A stretch of DNA of 49,576 nt from a virus. Of the stretch, positions 14,639-22,147 are shown in pieces (within the stretch, counting starts at the first letter, position 1; every line of letters begins with the position of its first letter). The stretch spans positions 1-49,576 of IMG/VR virus record IMGVR_UViG_3300015371_000059; one strand, given 5' to 3'. The notes beneath the pieces are model-generated. The model was not told the origin of the DNA. It ran no database searches and was given only the letters and a program-made list of their open reading frames with translations. The position numbers were made by a program, and so were the translations under genes.

Positions 14639-15625
14639 ATGAACGACGTCGCAGCATTGGAAGGCAAAGAGCTCGAAGGCGGCACGCTCGCCGTGCTCAA
14701 CAAGTCCGAGATCGATCAGCAGATTGCCACCGCGCACCGCTACCCGCGCAGCGTGGCGAACTTCCGCAAAGAAACGTTGCAAATGGTGACGCTCACGGAC
14801 AAGATCGCCGCCGAGTGCATCTATGCACTGCCGCGCGACGGCAAGGTGATCGAAGGCCCGAGCGCCCGGTTCGCCGAAGTGATCGCATCGGCTTGGGGCA
14901 ACTCACGCGCCGGTGCCCGGATCGTCAGCGAAAGCACCGAATTCGTCACCGCGCAAGGCGTGTTCCATGATCTCGAACGCAACGTCGCGATCACGTACGA
15001 AGTGCAGCGGCGCATCACCGACAAGCAAGGCCGCCGCTTCAAGCCGGACATGATCGGCGTCACCGCCAACGCGGCATGCTCGATCGCATTGCGCAACGCG
15101 ATACTGAAAGGCGTGCCCAAAGCGTTTTGGGCGGAAATGTACGATGCCGCCCGGCTCGCGTCGGTCGGCGACGTGAAATCGATCGCCAACAAGCGCGCCG
15201 ACGCGATCAAGGCGTTTGCGCCGTACAACATCGACGAAGCGCAAATCCTCGCCCGGCTCGGCCGCAGCGGCGTGCAGGATATCTCGATCGACGATCTCAT
15301 TACGCTGAACGGCTTTCTGACGGCGATCAAAGACGGCGACAGCACGCCCGAGTTGCTGTTCAGCATGGATGCGCCCGGCACGCCGACGAGCGACGCGATC
15401 GCCAGCATCAACGCCAACATCACCAAAGACAAGCGACGCGCGCAACCGGCGCCGCCGCCACCGGCGGCGGTGACGTTCGCGCAAGTCGCCGACGCGATCA
15501 ACAAGGCGTCGACGCCCGACACGCTCGACGTCGCGGCCGATCTCATTCCCGGCGTCGCCGACGAACAGCAACGCGCCGAGCTCGACGTCGCGGCGCGGGC
15601 GAAACGGGCCCAGTTGCAACCATGA
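14639..15625 (+). CDS. putative single-strand annealing recombination protein
   Basis: A 328-residue protein following the RecE-like exonuclease. It begins with an acidic N-terminus; the central part contains PSARFAEVIASAWGN, RRFKPDMIGVTANAACSIAL and RNAILKGVPKAFWAEMYDAA. The acidic/Pro-rich linker near residue 270 resembles the tail of annealing proteins that bind partners. It lacks an obvious RecT, Erf or Rad52 signature that I can name, so the call rests on operon position and overall length. Ribosome site AGG nine bases upstream of ATG. Confidence 0.5.
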   Translation: MNDVAALEGKELEGGTLAVLNKSEIDQQIATAHRYPRSVANFRKETLQMVTLTDKIAAECIYALPRDGKVIEGPSARFAEVIASAWGNSRAGARIVSESTEFVTAQGVFHDLERNVAITYEVQRRITDKQGRRFKPDMIGVTANAACSIALRNAILKGVPKAFWAEMYDAARLASVGDVKSIANKRADAIKAFAPYNIDEAQILARLGRSGVQDISIDDLITLNGFLTAIKDGDSTPELLFSMDAPGTPTSDAIASINANITKDKRRAQPAPPPPAAVTFAQVADAINKASTPDTLDVAADLIPGVADEQQRAELDVAARAKRAQLQP

Positions 15626-15852
15626 GCGAGCCCGTCGGGAAGCGCGCGCTTGAGTTGTTGCAGGAAATCGCAACCGCAAAAGCGCTGCCGCGGCGACGCG
15701 TCGAATGGTCGGCCTCGCGGCGTGCCTATCTCAAGCTCGTTCGGCTCGGTTTCGTGCGACAAGTGCCACCGTCGGCCACGAATCCCGATTACATGCTGGC
15801 GCTCACGCCACGCGGCCGGCAGTTGCTCAAGGAAAGCCGGCCGGCGAAATGA
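15622..15852 (+). CDS. small winged-helix-like protein
   Basis: A 76-residue basic protein. LELLQEIATAKALPRRRVEW, then YLKLVRLGFVRQ and YMLALTPRGRQLLKE, looks like a winged helix with a terminal strand and helix, as in MarR-like or phage replication accessory proteins. Overlaps both neighbours (ATGA). Function unknown. Confidence 0.6.
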   Translation: MSEPVGKRALELLQEIATAKALPRRRVEWSASRRAYLKLVRLGFVRQVPPSATNPDYMLALTPRGRQLLKESRPAK

Positions 15853-16592
15853 TGACGCTCGCAACCGTACCCGCTCGCGCCTGCGCGCACTGCGGCGCAC
15901 CGCGATCGATTCGTCGGCGACTGTTTTGCTCGACACGGTGTTCGCGCACCGCAAGGCGATTGGAAAAGAAAGCGCAGCGGCCGCCGCCGCCGGTCCGGCA
16001 ATGTGCCGACTGCGGCGCACCGTTCGAAAGTCGCCGACCATTGAAACGATTCTGTAGCCGTCGCTGCAACAACCACCAAAAAGTGCGCGCATGGAAAGCA
16101 AGAAATCCGACTCACTACAACCAGTTTTGCACGGTCTATTGCGGACCGTGCACGGATTGCGGCACGCCGATCGCGGGCCGCCGTGCCCGCCGCTGTCCCT
16201 CATGTTTGATTGAGTATCGAACGGCGCAATACATCACGAGTCTTGAACGCGCACGTGCTTACGCATCCCTGCATCGCCAACCACCAAAACCCGCACGCTT
16301 GCGACACTGCGATCACTGTCACGCCGTTTATATTTTCCGCGGATGCCGAAACGGAAGCTCGCTTTATTGCAGCGCGGATTGTCAGCGCGCACACGGATTC
16401 GCATTAGCGAATGCGGCCCGCCGCCGCCGCCGCGCGCGCGCTCGCATAGAGCTTCGCCGGCATTACGTCGTCACCCAATTACAGAAAGCATTTCACCGAG
16501 TCGGCGCGCGCGTGCCGGCGCCGCTCATTCCGCCCGAGCTGATTCGTGCCAAGCAAGCGCAATTGAAAGTCTACCGAGAGGCACGCCGTTGA
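15849..16592 (+). CDS. protein with four tandem zinc-ribbon-like modules
   Basis: A 247-residue, strongly basic protein. Four cysteine pairs recur: CAHCGAPRSIRRRLFCSTRC, CADCGAP with FCSRRC, CTDCGTPIAGRRARRCPSC, and CDHCHAVYIF with LYCSADC. Each has the C-x-x-C plus C-x2/3-C layout of a zinc ribbon. Between them lie basic helical linkers (RKVRAWKARNPTH type). Likely a nucleic-acid-binding protein, possibly linked to recombination or to HNH-like nucleases, although no catalytic motif was seen. The ATG overlaps the previous stop; a second ATG follows immediately. Confidence 0.65.
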   Translation: MMTLATVPARACAHCGAPRSIRRRLFCSTRCSRTARRLEKKAQRPPPPVRQCADCGAPFESRRPLKRFCSRRCNNHQKVRAWKARNPTHYNQFCTVYCGPCTDCGTPIAGRRARRCPSCLIEYRTAQYITSLERARAYASLHRQPPKPARLRHCDHCHAVYIFRGCRNGSSLYCSADCQRAHGFALANAARRRRRARARIELRRHYVVTQLQKAFHRVGARVPAPLIPPELIRAKQAQLKVYREARR

Positions 16593-16612
16593 AACCGAGA
16601 CTGCAACCACAA

Positions 16613-16837
16613 ATGAAATCATTGCAAGACGTGCAGCGCGACATGAGCGCGCTTTATGATTCGCTGCGCGGCGGATCGACCGACATCAAGATCGCCGCCG
16701 AGCTCGCGAACATTGCCGGCAAGTATTTGAAGGCCGAGCAACTGCGACTCGCCCGCGAAATCTTCACGAGCCAACTCGGCCGCCGTGTCAATCCCGACAT
16801 TGCCGCGACCGCGCAACGTCTCACGCACGAACGATGA
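16613..16837 (+). CDS. small helical early protein
   Basis: A 74-residue protein (MKSLQDVQRDMSALYDSLRG) made of helices such as IKIAAELANIAGKYLKAEQL. The pattern of regulated Ala/Leu spacing resembles small phage proteins with a conserved QLxLA-EIF segment. A TTG at 16589, overlapping the upstream stop, would add eight residues and is the alternative start. Confidence 0.6.
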   Translation: MKSLQDVQRDMSALYDSLRGGSTDIKIAAELANIAGKYLKAEQLRLAREIFTSQLGRRVNPDIAATAQRLTHER

Positions 16838-17094
16838 CTTTCGACGAGCAACGCGCCGCCGTCGTGCGCGAGATCGGCTTACGCAAATCGGTGTATCCGA
16901 AATTCATCAAAGCCGGAACGATGACACCGCTCAAGGCCGCGCAGCAAATCGCCGCCATGGAAGCGGTACTCGGCTCGCTCGATGCGTTGCGCCTCGTCGT
17001 CCAGGCGGCGGCCCGCGACCACGCCAACCCGGCCGCGTATTACGCCGCGGTCGACCGACACATCGATGCCGCGCGCGCCGCGGCCGGACTATGA
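16834..17094 (+). CDS. conserved small phage protein
   Basis: An 86-residue protein (MTFDEQRAAVVREIGLRKSV, then YPKFIKAGTMTPLKAAQQIA). The segment RxxVYPKxIxxGxMTxxxAxxxIxxMExVLxxL is a pattern I recognise from many phage early regions; function unknown. It overlaps genes on both sides (ATGA). Confidence 0.75.
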   Translation: MTFDEQRAAVVREIGLRKSVYPKFIKAGTMTPLKAAQQIAAMEAVLGSLDALRLVVQAAARDHANPAAYYAAVDRHIDAARAAAGL

Positions 17095-17303
17095 CGATGC
17101 GTTGCCCGCGCTGCCAACGCAACCTAATTGTCGCGGTGACGGAAATCGGCGCCGGTTTGGTGATCCGTGAGCGGCGTTGTTATACGTGCCGGTGCGACTA
17201 CCGGACCGCCGAACAGATTGTCGGACAAACGCCGTTCCCGTCCAAAAAAGACCGGCGCGCCGAGCGGCGCCAATGGCACCGCCAGCATGCGGCCGGACTA
17301 TGA
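17091..17303 (+). CDS. small zinc-ribbon protein (NrdR/Ogr-like)
   Basis: A 70-residue protein with MRCPRCQRN near the N-terminus and RERRCYTCRCDYRTAE 25 residues later, the C-x-x-C...C-x-x-C layout of NrdR-type or Ogr-type zinc ribbons. Basic C-terminus KKDRRAERRQWHRQH. Possibly a transcription regulator. Overlaps the previous stop (ATGA). Confidence 0.65.
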   Translation: MTMRCPRCQRNLIVAVTEIGAGLVIRERRCYTCRCDYRTAEQIVGQTPFPSKKDRRAERRQWHRQHAAGL

Positions 17304-17338
17304 ACAGCGGCCGGGCGTTTGCCAGCGTCCGGCACTTC

Positions 17339-17373
17339 GGCCGCCGCTTTTGTTGCCGGCGGCGGCCTTTTTT
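17339..17373 (+). terminator. intrinsic terminator after the recombination gene cluster
   Basis: GGCCGCCGC and GCGGCGGCC form a perfect 9-bp stem with an 11-base loop, followed by six T residues. Confidence 0.85.
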
Positions 17374-17384
17374 ATTCTCCCTCC

Positions 17385-17555
17385 ATGCCGTTTTGCACGT
17401 ATCGGATCACCGATATGCGCGGCCACATACACGTGATGCCGCGCTTTGCCCTGTCACCGCATCACGCCTCGCCTTACTGTTGGTGCAACCCGCGCAAGCT
17501 CGCCGGCCTGTTCGTGCACCGCGGCCGGATACGGCAAGCGAAACAGACCGCCTAG
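17385..17555 (+). CDS. small CWC-motif phage protein
   Basis: A 56-residue protein (MPFCTYRITDMRGHIHVMPR) with HHASPYCWCNP and a later FVHR. The arrangement of HVxP, H..S..CWCxP and a terminal HR resembles a small phage family I recall, of unknown function and perhaps metal-binding. It starts just after the T-run of a terminator and has no ribosome site, so expression is uncertain. Confidence 0.5.
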   Translation: MPFCTYRITDMRGHIHVMPRFALSPHHASPYCWCNPRKLAGLFVHRGRIRQAKQTA

Positions 17556-17571
17556 AGAGGCGCCTCTTTTT
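17556..17571 (+). terminator. short palindromic terminator
   Basis: AGAGGCGCCTCT followed directly by TTTT lies just past the stop of the preceding gene and before the next promoter. Confidence 0.6.
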
Positions 17572-17587
17572 AAATCGACTCTCCGTG

Positions 17588-17609
17588 TAGAATGTTAGTC
17601 GTGCCTAAC
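17588..17609 (+). promoter_or_regulatory. promoter with perfect 16-bp repressor operator
   Basis: A TAGAAT -10 box (17588-17593) is followed immediately by GTTAG-TCGTGC-CTAAC (17594-17609), the same palindrome as in the immunity region. No good -35 box was seen. A repressor here would cover the transcription start of the middle rightward operon. Confidence 0.7.
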
Positions 17610-17635
17610 TCCGGCACTTTTACGGAGAATCAAAA

Positions 17636-17932
17636 ATGAGTGTTGCACGCATGGAAGATTACCGCGGCGTTCGAGGCATCGAGCACGATGCGTTTCCTCG
17701 ATCCGAATCACCGGCGCGACCGTTCCACTTGTGGGACGCGAACGAAAAAAAACAGTTGCAATGGCGTTACTACTCGGACCAAAAACGCGCGCACATCGGT
17801 GCACTGATCGAAGCGCGTTGGGCGGCCATCGGCAACACGATCGAGGTTTTCAACGCACAGACCGGCAAGTTGCTCGGCCAGTACACGCGCCGCGTGAACA
17901 CGGTCGAATTTCGCGGCGGTGACAAACTGTGA
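17636..17932 (+). CDS. hypothetical protein, first gene of the operator-controlled middle operon
   Basis: A 98-residue soluble protein (FHLWDANEKKQLQWRYYSDQ, then KRAHIGALIEARWAAIGNTI and EVFNAQTGKLLGQYTRRVNT). The C-terminal half looks like a small beta domain. ACGGAG lies nine bases upstream of the ATG. No family recognised; its direct control by the repressor operator suggests an early role in the lytic programme. Confidence 0.65.
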   Translation: MSVARMEDYRGVRGIEHDAFPRSESPARPFHLWDANEKKQLQWRYYSDQKRAHIGALIEARWAAIGNTIEVFNAQTGKLLGQYTRRVNTVEFRGGDKL

Positions 17933-18624
17933 GCGCCGAGCCCGCAGTCGACAACAGCCGACACGGCGTGCGCGCGTTGATGTTGCGCGTTGCTGCCGGC
18001 GACAAAGGCGCCGCCAAAGAGCTCGCCCGGCACGATCGCGACACGCTGGCACGCCTCAAACGCGCCGTGAAAGAAAAACAACCCGGCTCGGTTGCGCGCT
18101 TGCACTCATACGAAACGCGCATGAAAGAGCGCTTGAGCCCGAGCGCGTACGTCGAAGCCGAACGCAAGCGCAAGCAACAGGCGGCACGGCGCGATGCCGA
18201 ACGCCGCCGCAACAAGAAAACGCAACCGGAGACAACAGCAACCGTGGAAACGACACAACACGAGACGACGCAACCGCAACCGGCCAGCAAGCCGCGCAGC
18301 CATTACGCCCAAATTCGCGATGCCGCGGCGCATGGTGATCCCGCAGCGGTGAAGCGCTTCGAACGCTACAAGGCACAGCAACGCGCGTATCAACGCAAAT
18401 ACCACGCGCGGCCCGGCCCGAAAGCGAAAGCGGCCGCCACCGAAACGGCCGGCACCGAATCGATGTCGTTCCCGCTCGATATCATTCCCGAGCGCCATCC
18501 GACACCGACCGCACGCCGCAGCATCAACGGCACTGCGCGCACCATCACGGCGTCGACGCAACGCGAATTCATCGCGATCGCGTTAATTCAAGCCGTGACG
18601 AAAATTCTCAAGCTCGACGAATGA
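17929..18624 (+). CDS. large basic, mostly disordered protein
   Basis: A 231-residue protein rich in Lys, Arg, Ala and Gln. Residues 40-90 are a charged helix (ERKRKQQAARRDAERRRNKK), followed by a Thr/Glu/Gln-rich stretch and then KRFERYKAQQRAYQRKYHAR. The end MSFPLDIIPERHPTPTARRS is a separate element. Likely binds nucleic acid; no family recognised. Overlaps the previous gene (GTGA). Confidence 0.6.
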   Translation: MSAEPAVDNSRHGVRALMLRVAAGDKGAAKELARHDRDTLARLKRAVKEKQPGSVARLHSYETRMKERLSPSAYVEAERKRKQQAARRDAERRRNKKTQPETTATVETTQHETTQPQPASKPRSHYAQIRDAAAHGDPAAVKRFERYKAQQRAYQRKYHARPGPKAKAAATETAGTESMSFPLDIIPERHPTPTARRSINGTARTITASTQREFIAIALIQAVTKILKLDE

Positions 18625-19019
18625 CGACGGTTCGCATCAAAGGCGTCCGCGGCGTGCGCGTGATTGACGGCGCACCGGCCGCGGCGCCGCAACGTGGCGG
18701 CGTTATCGAGACGACGCTCGACGCGATCGCGCCGAAGGCGAGGCCGCCGAAGAGCGGCCCGACGAAGCGCCCGCAGCGCAAGGCGCAACGGCAAGGCGAG
18801 GCCCGCATACCGAACATGCAAGGCACGCAAGGCCCGCGCATCAAAGAGGTGAAAGAGGTTGCGAACTTGCGCGACGAAAAGGCCGCGGTCGCGCGTCTCG
18901 TGCAACTCGGCCACGAGCACGGCGCCGAGTATTTGCGCACCGAGATCGCGACGCACGAGCGCAAGCTCGCGCTATTGCGCAACGCATTGCAGCAACTCGA
19001 ACCGCACGCCCATGAATGA
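18621..19019 (+). CDS. basic hypothetical protein
   Basis: A 132-residue protein with a basic disordered middle (KARPPKSGPTKRPQRKAQRQ) and a C-terminal helix (EKAAVARLVQLGHEHGAEYL, then RTEIATHERKLALLRNALQQ). Same composition as its upstream neighbour, with which it overlaps by four bases. Function unknown. Confidence 0.55.
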   Translation: MTTVRIKGVRGVRVIDGAPAAAPQRGGVIETTLDAIAPKARPPKSGPTKRPQRKAQRQGEARIPNMQGTQGPRIKEVKEVANLRDEKAAVARLVQLGHEHGAEYLRTEIATHERKLALLRNALQQLEPHAHE

Positions 19020-19179
19020 AAACTTTAAGCGTCGGTGCAATCTGCTATTCGCTGCCGCCGGTATTTTCACCGGCGTGTCGGCGCTTTTCTTTTCGAACAA
19101 CCCGTCGCCGTTGGCGCCGTTCGTCGTCGGTGGCGGTTTCGTCGCCATGCTCGTTTTCGTCATCGCCGAGCACTGGTAA
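19012..19179 (+). CDS. small two-pass membrane protein
   Basis: A 55-residue protein with hydrophobic segments LLFAAAGIFTGVSALFF and PFVVGGGFVAMLVFVIA joined by a short polar loop (SNNPSPLA). Overlaps the previous stop by eight bases. Topology resembles small phage membrane proteins such as holins or superinfection-exclusion factors; nothing specific supports either. Confidence 0.6.
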   Translation: MNENFKRRCNLLFAAAGIFTGVSALFFSNNPSPLAPFVVGGGFVAMLVFVIAEHW

Positions 19180-19186
19180 AGCGGCC

Positions 19187-19216
19187 TTGCATCGTGACCG
19201 GTAACGGTGTTATTAT
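19187..19216 (+). promoter_or_regulatory. sigma-70-like promoter upstream of the integrase cluster
   Basis: TTGCAT and TATTAT are 18 bp apart. The expected transcript begins just before a CGGGCG-CCATC-CGCCCG hairpin (19226-19242) and a strong GAGAGGGA ribosome site for the GTG start at 19260. No repressor operator overlaps it, so it could express the integrase independently of the repressed promoters. Confidence 0.6.
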
Positions 19217-19259
19217 CCCTCTGACCGGGCGCCATCCGCCCGCAACCGAGAGGGAAACT

Positions 19260-19487
19260 GTGAACATCGATCTATCCGCCGACCATCGATTGCTGGCGAT
19301 TCTCGCCGACAACGACGGTGCGATGCTTTATTGGCAAGTGCCGCCCGAATTGGTACGCGTCGCCGAACTCGCGTGCGCCGGGCATAGCCCGGTCGGCATT
19401 CGGTTTGATGCTGACTTGCTCGTTCATCCTGACGCGCAGTGCATCGCGCCGGGAATTGCTTACTGCATGCCGAGGGAATCGGCATGA
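19260..19487 (+). CDS. small hypothetical protein
   Basis: A 75-residue protein (MNIDLSADHRLLAILADNDG) with a GTG start six bases after GAGAGGGA. The segments LYWQVPPELVRVAELACAG and GIRFDADLLVHPDAQCIAPG suggest a small alpha/beta fold. No family recognised. Confidence 0.55.
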   Translation: MNIDLSADHRLLAILADNDGAMLYWQVPPELVRVAELACAGHSPVGIRFDADLLVHPDAQCIAPGIAYCMPRESA

Positions 19488-19705
19488 ACCGCTATTTTGC
19501 CGTGATCGCAGTTGCCGGGCGGCGCGCGTGCCCATGGACGGAATACATCGACGCGACCGACGAAGCCGCGGCCGCGTTCGAAGCGTGGCGGATGCGCGGC
19601 GGCGGCGATCGCCCGCTCGTGCGCACCGATCGCGTCGGCCATTGGATCGCCAGCGACGGCCGCTTGACCGTGAAAGTGTCACTCGTCGCCGCGAGCGCGC
19701 CATGA
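19484..19705 (+). CDS. small hypothetical protein
   Basis: A 73-residue protein starting MNRYFAVIAVAGRRACPWTE, continuing with a helical region (EAAAAFEAWRMRGGGDRPLV) and a strand-rich end (GHWIASDGRLTVKVSLVA). Overlaps neighbours (ATGA). The N-terminus looks like a small ferredoxin-like fold. Function unknown. Confidence 0.55.
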   Translation: MNRYFAVIAVAGRRACPWTEYIDATDEAAAAFEAWRMRGGGDRPLVRTDRVGHWIASDGRLTVKVSLVAASAP

Positions 19706-19872
19706 TCGCAAAGACGGTCGCACAACGCCAACGTGAGCACCGCGCCCGGCGCGCCAACGCCGGCCGCGTTCGCGTCGAGTATTGGATCGCACCCGAGCAT
19801 CGCGCGCGCCTCGATCAGTACGTCGCGCGCCTGACGCGTGAACGCAAGCCGACGCCGATAGGTGCCGCATGA
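19702..19872 (+). CDS. small basic DNA-binding-like protein
   Basis: A 56-residue protein: MIAKTVAQRQREHRARRANA, then GRVRVEYWIAPEHRARLDQY. A basic helix plus the RVxxWIxPEHxxxLDxY pattern resembles ribbon-helix-helix-type proteins. It overlaps the integrase start by four bases, so it could act as an accessory or excisionase-like factor; that is positional inference. Confidence 0.55.
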   Translation: MIAKTVAQRQREHRARRANAGRVRVEYWIAPEHRARLDQYVARLTRERKPTPIGAA

Positions 19873-20897
19873 TCATCAACGGCGTGAACTATCCCGGCCT
19901 GCGCCTGCGCGGTCGCATGTATTCTTTCGACGAGTGCAACGGCGACGGCAAACGTCGTTGGATCACGCTTGGCACCGATCAAGCGAAGGCAATCGCCGAG
20001 TACACGAAACGCCGCGCTGCGAAGCCGGCCGCGCGCACCGATGATGCTGTCGACGAGACGCACTTGATCGGGCGCATGCTTGCCGACGCAATCGAGTACC
20101 TGCGGTTGAAAGGCGGCCACGATGGCAAAGGTTGCACCGCCGCGACGTTGCTCAATTACAAGTCGATGGCGAAAAACGTCGAGGACGTCTTTCGTTGCCA
20201 TCCGCGCGACATCACGCAAGCCGACGTGATGCGTTACCTCGAAGATTGCGAGCGCATGTCGTTTCGTGGCGAGATCGCGTTGCTGTCGACCGGTTATCGC
20301 GTTTGGATGCGCGACCGCAAACACGGCATCGAGTCCAATCCGTGTTTCGGCGTCACGTGCGATCGCAAAGGATCGAAGCGCACGCGCCTGTTGACCGACG
20401 ACGAAGTGCAGCGGATCATCGCGGCCGCCGACGAGCGCACGGCGGTTGCGATCGAGCTCGCGATTCTGACCGGCTTTCGGATTTCCGATCTCGTGTCGCT
20501 GCGCTGGCGCGACATCGAGTCGTATATCGATACGCAAAAGACCGGCGAGCGCTTGCAACTCGAACGCACGCCCGAGCTCGACGCTATCCTCGCCCGCGCG
20601 AAGGCGTTGCAATCGCGCGTCGCCTCGATGTTCGTACTCTGCAACGCGCGCGGTGCGCAACAGTTCACGACGGGCGCGTTGCGGTTGCGTTGGGAAAAGG
20701 CGGTTGAAAAGGCAAAAGTCGCCGACGCGCACTTTCACGATCTCCGCGCGTACGCGGCGACCGGCGTGTTTGCCGAGCATGGCATCGACGCAACGCAACA
20801 GTTTCTCGGCCACCGCGCGCAAGCGACAACCGAGCGCTATGTGCGCGGATTGCGCCCGCGCACCGTGCGTTCATTCGTGCGTCGCCGTACGGCGTAA
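19869..20897 (+). CDS. int: tyrosine recombinase / integrase
   Basis: A complete 342-residue site-specific recombinase that would insert the phage at attB and help excise it. Catalytic residues are visible: first Arg in LTGFRISDLVSLRW, Lys likely in the short beta turn after IDTQKTG, H-x-x-R in HFHDLRAYAATG, His in QFLGHRAQATTERY and the nucleophile Tyr in that same motif (TERYVRG). The N-terminus carries an arm-binding-like region and a core-binding domain (SMAKNVEDVFRCHPRDITQA). It is embedded in an operon; the likely attP is the repeat-rich block at 23752-23984. Confidence 0.95.
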   Translation: MIINGVNYPGLRLRGRMYSFDECNGDGKRRWITLGTDQAKAIAEYTKRRAAKPAARTDDAVDETHLIGRMLADAIEYLRLKGGHDGKGCTAATLLNYKSMAKNVEDVFRCHPRDITQADVMRYLEDCERMSFRGEIALLSTGYRVWMRDRKHGIESNPCFGVTCDRKGSKRTRLLTDDEVQRIIAAADERTAVAIELAILTGFRISDLVSLRWRDIESYIDTQKTGERLQLERTPELDAILARAKALQSRVASMFVLCNARGAQQFTTGALRLRWEKAVEKAKVADAHFHDLRAYAATGVFAEHGIDATQQFLGHRAQATTERYVRGLRPRTVRSFVRRRTA

Positions 20898-20900
20898 AGC

Positions 20901-21233
20901 ATGCGCGACTCGCTCGGCCTCTACATACTCCGCGGCCACACGCCCGTGCCGTGCAAGGATTTGCACGCATGGGCGGAATGGTTCGAGTCGGCCGATCGGC
21001 TCGTCGCGCGCGAGGCGTTGAGCGCCGACGTCGAAGTGAGCACCGTATTCATCGCGCTCGATCACTCATTCGGGCGCGGCCCGCCGCTCGTGTTCGAGAC
21101 GATGATTTTCGGCGGCCCGCTCGACGGATACACGGATCGTTATTCGACATGGAACCAAGCCGAAGCCGGCCACCGGCGCGCCGTCGCGATGATGCGCGAG
21201 CGCATGCCAACAACCCAACAACGGAGCACCTGA
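20901..21233 (+). CDS. conserved phage hypothetical protein
   Basis: A 110-residue protein. LGLYILRGHTPVPCKDLHAW, then DVEVSTVFIALDHSFGRGPP and VFETMIFGGPLDGYTDRYST, is a pattern I recognise in many temperate phages near replication or recombination genes; function unknown. The motif DGYTDRYSTWxQAxxGH near the C-terminus is typical. Starts three bases after the integrase stop. Confidence 0.75.
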   Translation: MRDSLGLYILRGHTPVPCKDLHAWAEWFESADRLVAREALSADVEVSTVFIALDHSFGRGPPLVFETMIFGGPLDGYTDRYSTWNQAEAGHRRAVAMMRERMPTTQQRST

Positions 21234-21235
21234 CA

Positions 21236-21472
21236 ATGGCACGTGTAAACGATGTCGCAACGCTGACCGCGCTCGGCTTTAGCGTCGAACAAACCGGCGG
21301 CGGATGCACCGCGCTCGTGTTGCGCCTCGACGACAACGGCGCGCGCATTATGGTGACGAGCGCCGACGGCGGCGGCGTCGATTTGTCCGATGGCGCAATC
21401 GTCGGTTTCTACCGCAACGACGACGACGAAGGTTGCTTTTGCATTCCGAGCACGATCGAGCCGACCAAATGA
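21236..21472 (+). CDS. small hypothetical protein
   Basis: A 78-residue acidic protein with alternating strands (CTALVLRLDDNGARIMVTSA, then DGAIVGFYRNDDDEGCFCIP). CGGAG lies ten bases upstream of the ATG. It overlaps the next gene by four bases. Family not recognised. Confidence 0.6.
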   Translation: MARVNDVATLTALGFSVEQTGGGCTALVLRLDDNGARIMVTSADGGGVDLSDGAIVGFYRNDDDEGCFCIPSTIEPTK

Positions 21473-22128
21473 ACACCTTGCGCAAGAATCTGCCCGAGCC
21501 GATTCCGGCGCGCATTCTCGCGCGCCCGGTGTCGCCGAAAGGTTATCCGGTGCCGTACTTCGTCGCGAAAGTGAATGGCGAATACGACTTCCGCGTGATC
21601 GACACCGAAAAAATGAAACTCTGTGTGAAGCTCCGGTTGTGTTGGATTTGCGGCGATCCGCTCGGCCGGCACATGGCGTTTTCGATCGGCCCGATGTGCG
21701 CCGTCAATCGCACGTCGGCCGAGCCGCCATCGCATCGCGAGTGCGCGCAATGGTCGGCGAAAGCGTGCCCGTTCCTGACGCTGCCGCACGCCGTGCGGCG
21801 CGAGGCGAACATGCCGCTCGATGGCGCGCCGCCGGCCGGCATCATGCTCGCGCGCAATCCCGGCGTGACAATGGTTTGGTTGACGGCGTCGTACGAGATC
21901 ATCCGCGACGGCACCGGCGTGTTGTTCCGCATCGGCGAACCGCTCGAAATCCTATGGTTCGCCGAAGGCCGCACCGCCACGCGCGCCGAAATCATGCACT
22001 CGATCGACACCGGCGTGCCGACACTGCGCGCGCTCGCCGAGAAAGACGACGAGTACAACGGCGGCAGGCTGGCGACGACGCGCCTCGCGCGCATGGTCGA
22101 AAAAGCGAAACGGCTCGTGCCGGCATGA
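21469..22128 (+). CDS. conserved phage protein with zinc-knuckle motif
   Basis: A 219-residue protein with CWICGDPLGRHMAFSIGPMC as its central motif, followed by an ECAQWSAKACPFL segment, suggesting a zinc site. RxxSEPPSHRECAxWxAxxCPFL is a pattern I recognise as widespread in phages, function unknown. The C-terminal half (ASYEIIRDGTGVLFRIGEPL) looks like a small beta domain. Confidence 0.7.
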   Translation: MNTLRKNLPEPIPARILARPVSPKGYPVPYFVAKVNGEYDFRVIDTEKMKLCVKLRLCWICGDPLGRHMAFSIGPMCAVNRTSAEPPSHRECAQWSAKACPFLTLPHAVRREANMPLDGAPPAGIMLARNPGVTMVWLTASYEIIRDGTGVLFRIGEPLEILWFAEGRTATRAEIMHSIDTGVPTLRALAEKDDEYNGGRLATTRLARMVEKAKRLVPA

Positions 22129-22147
22129 TGCGCGAAAGGATGCCGTC

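Noticed and set aside
17300-17590. 96-residue frame starting at the ATG overlapping the zinc-ribbon stop
   Set aside because: A strong terminator lies inside it and its Arg/Cys-rich sequence looks like a shadow; the 17385-17555 frame is preferred.
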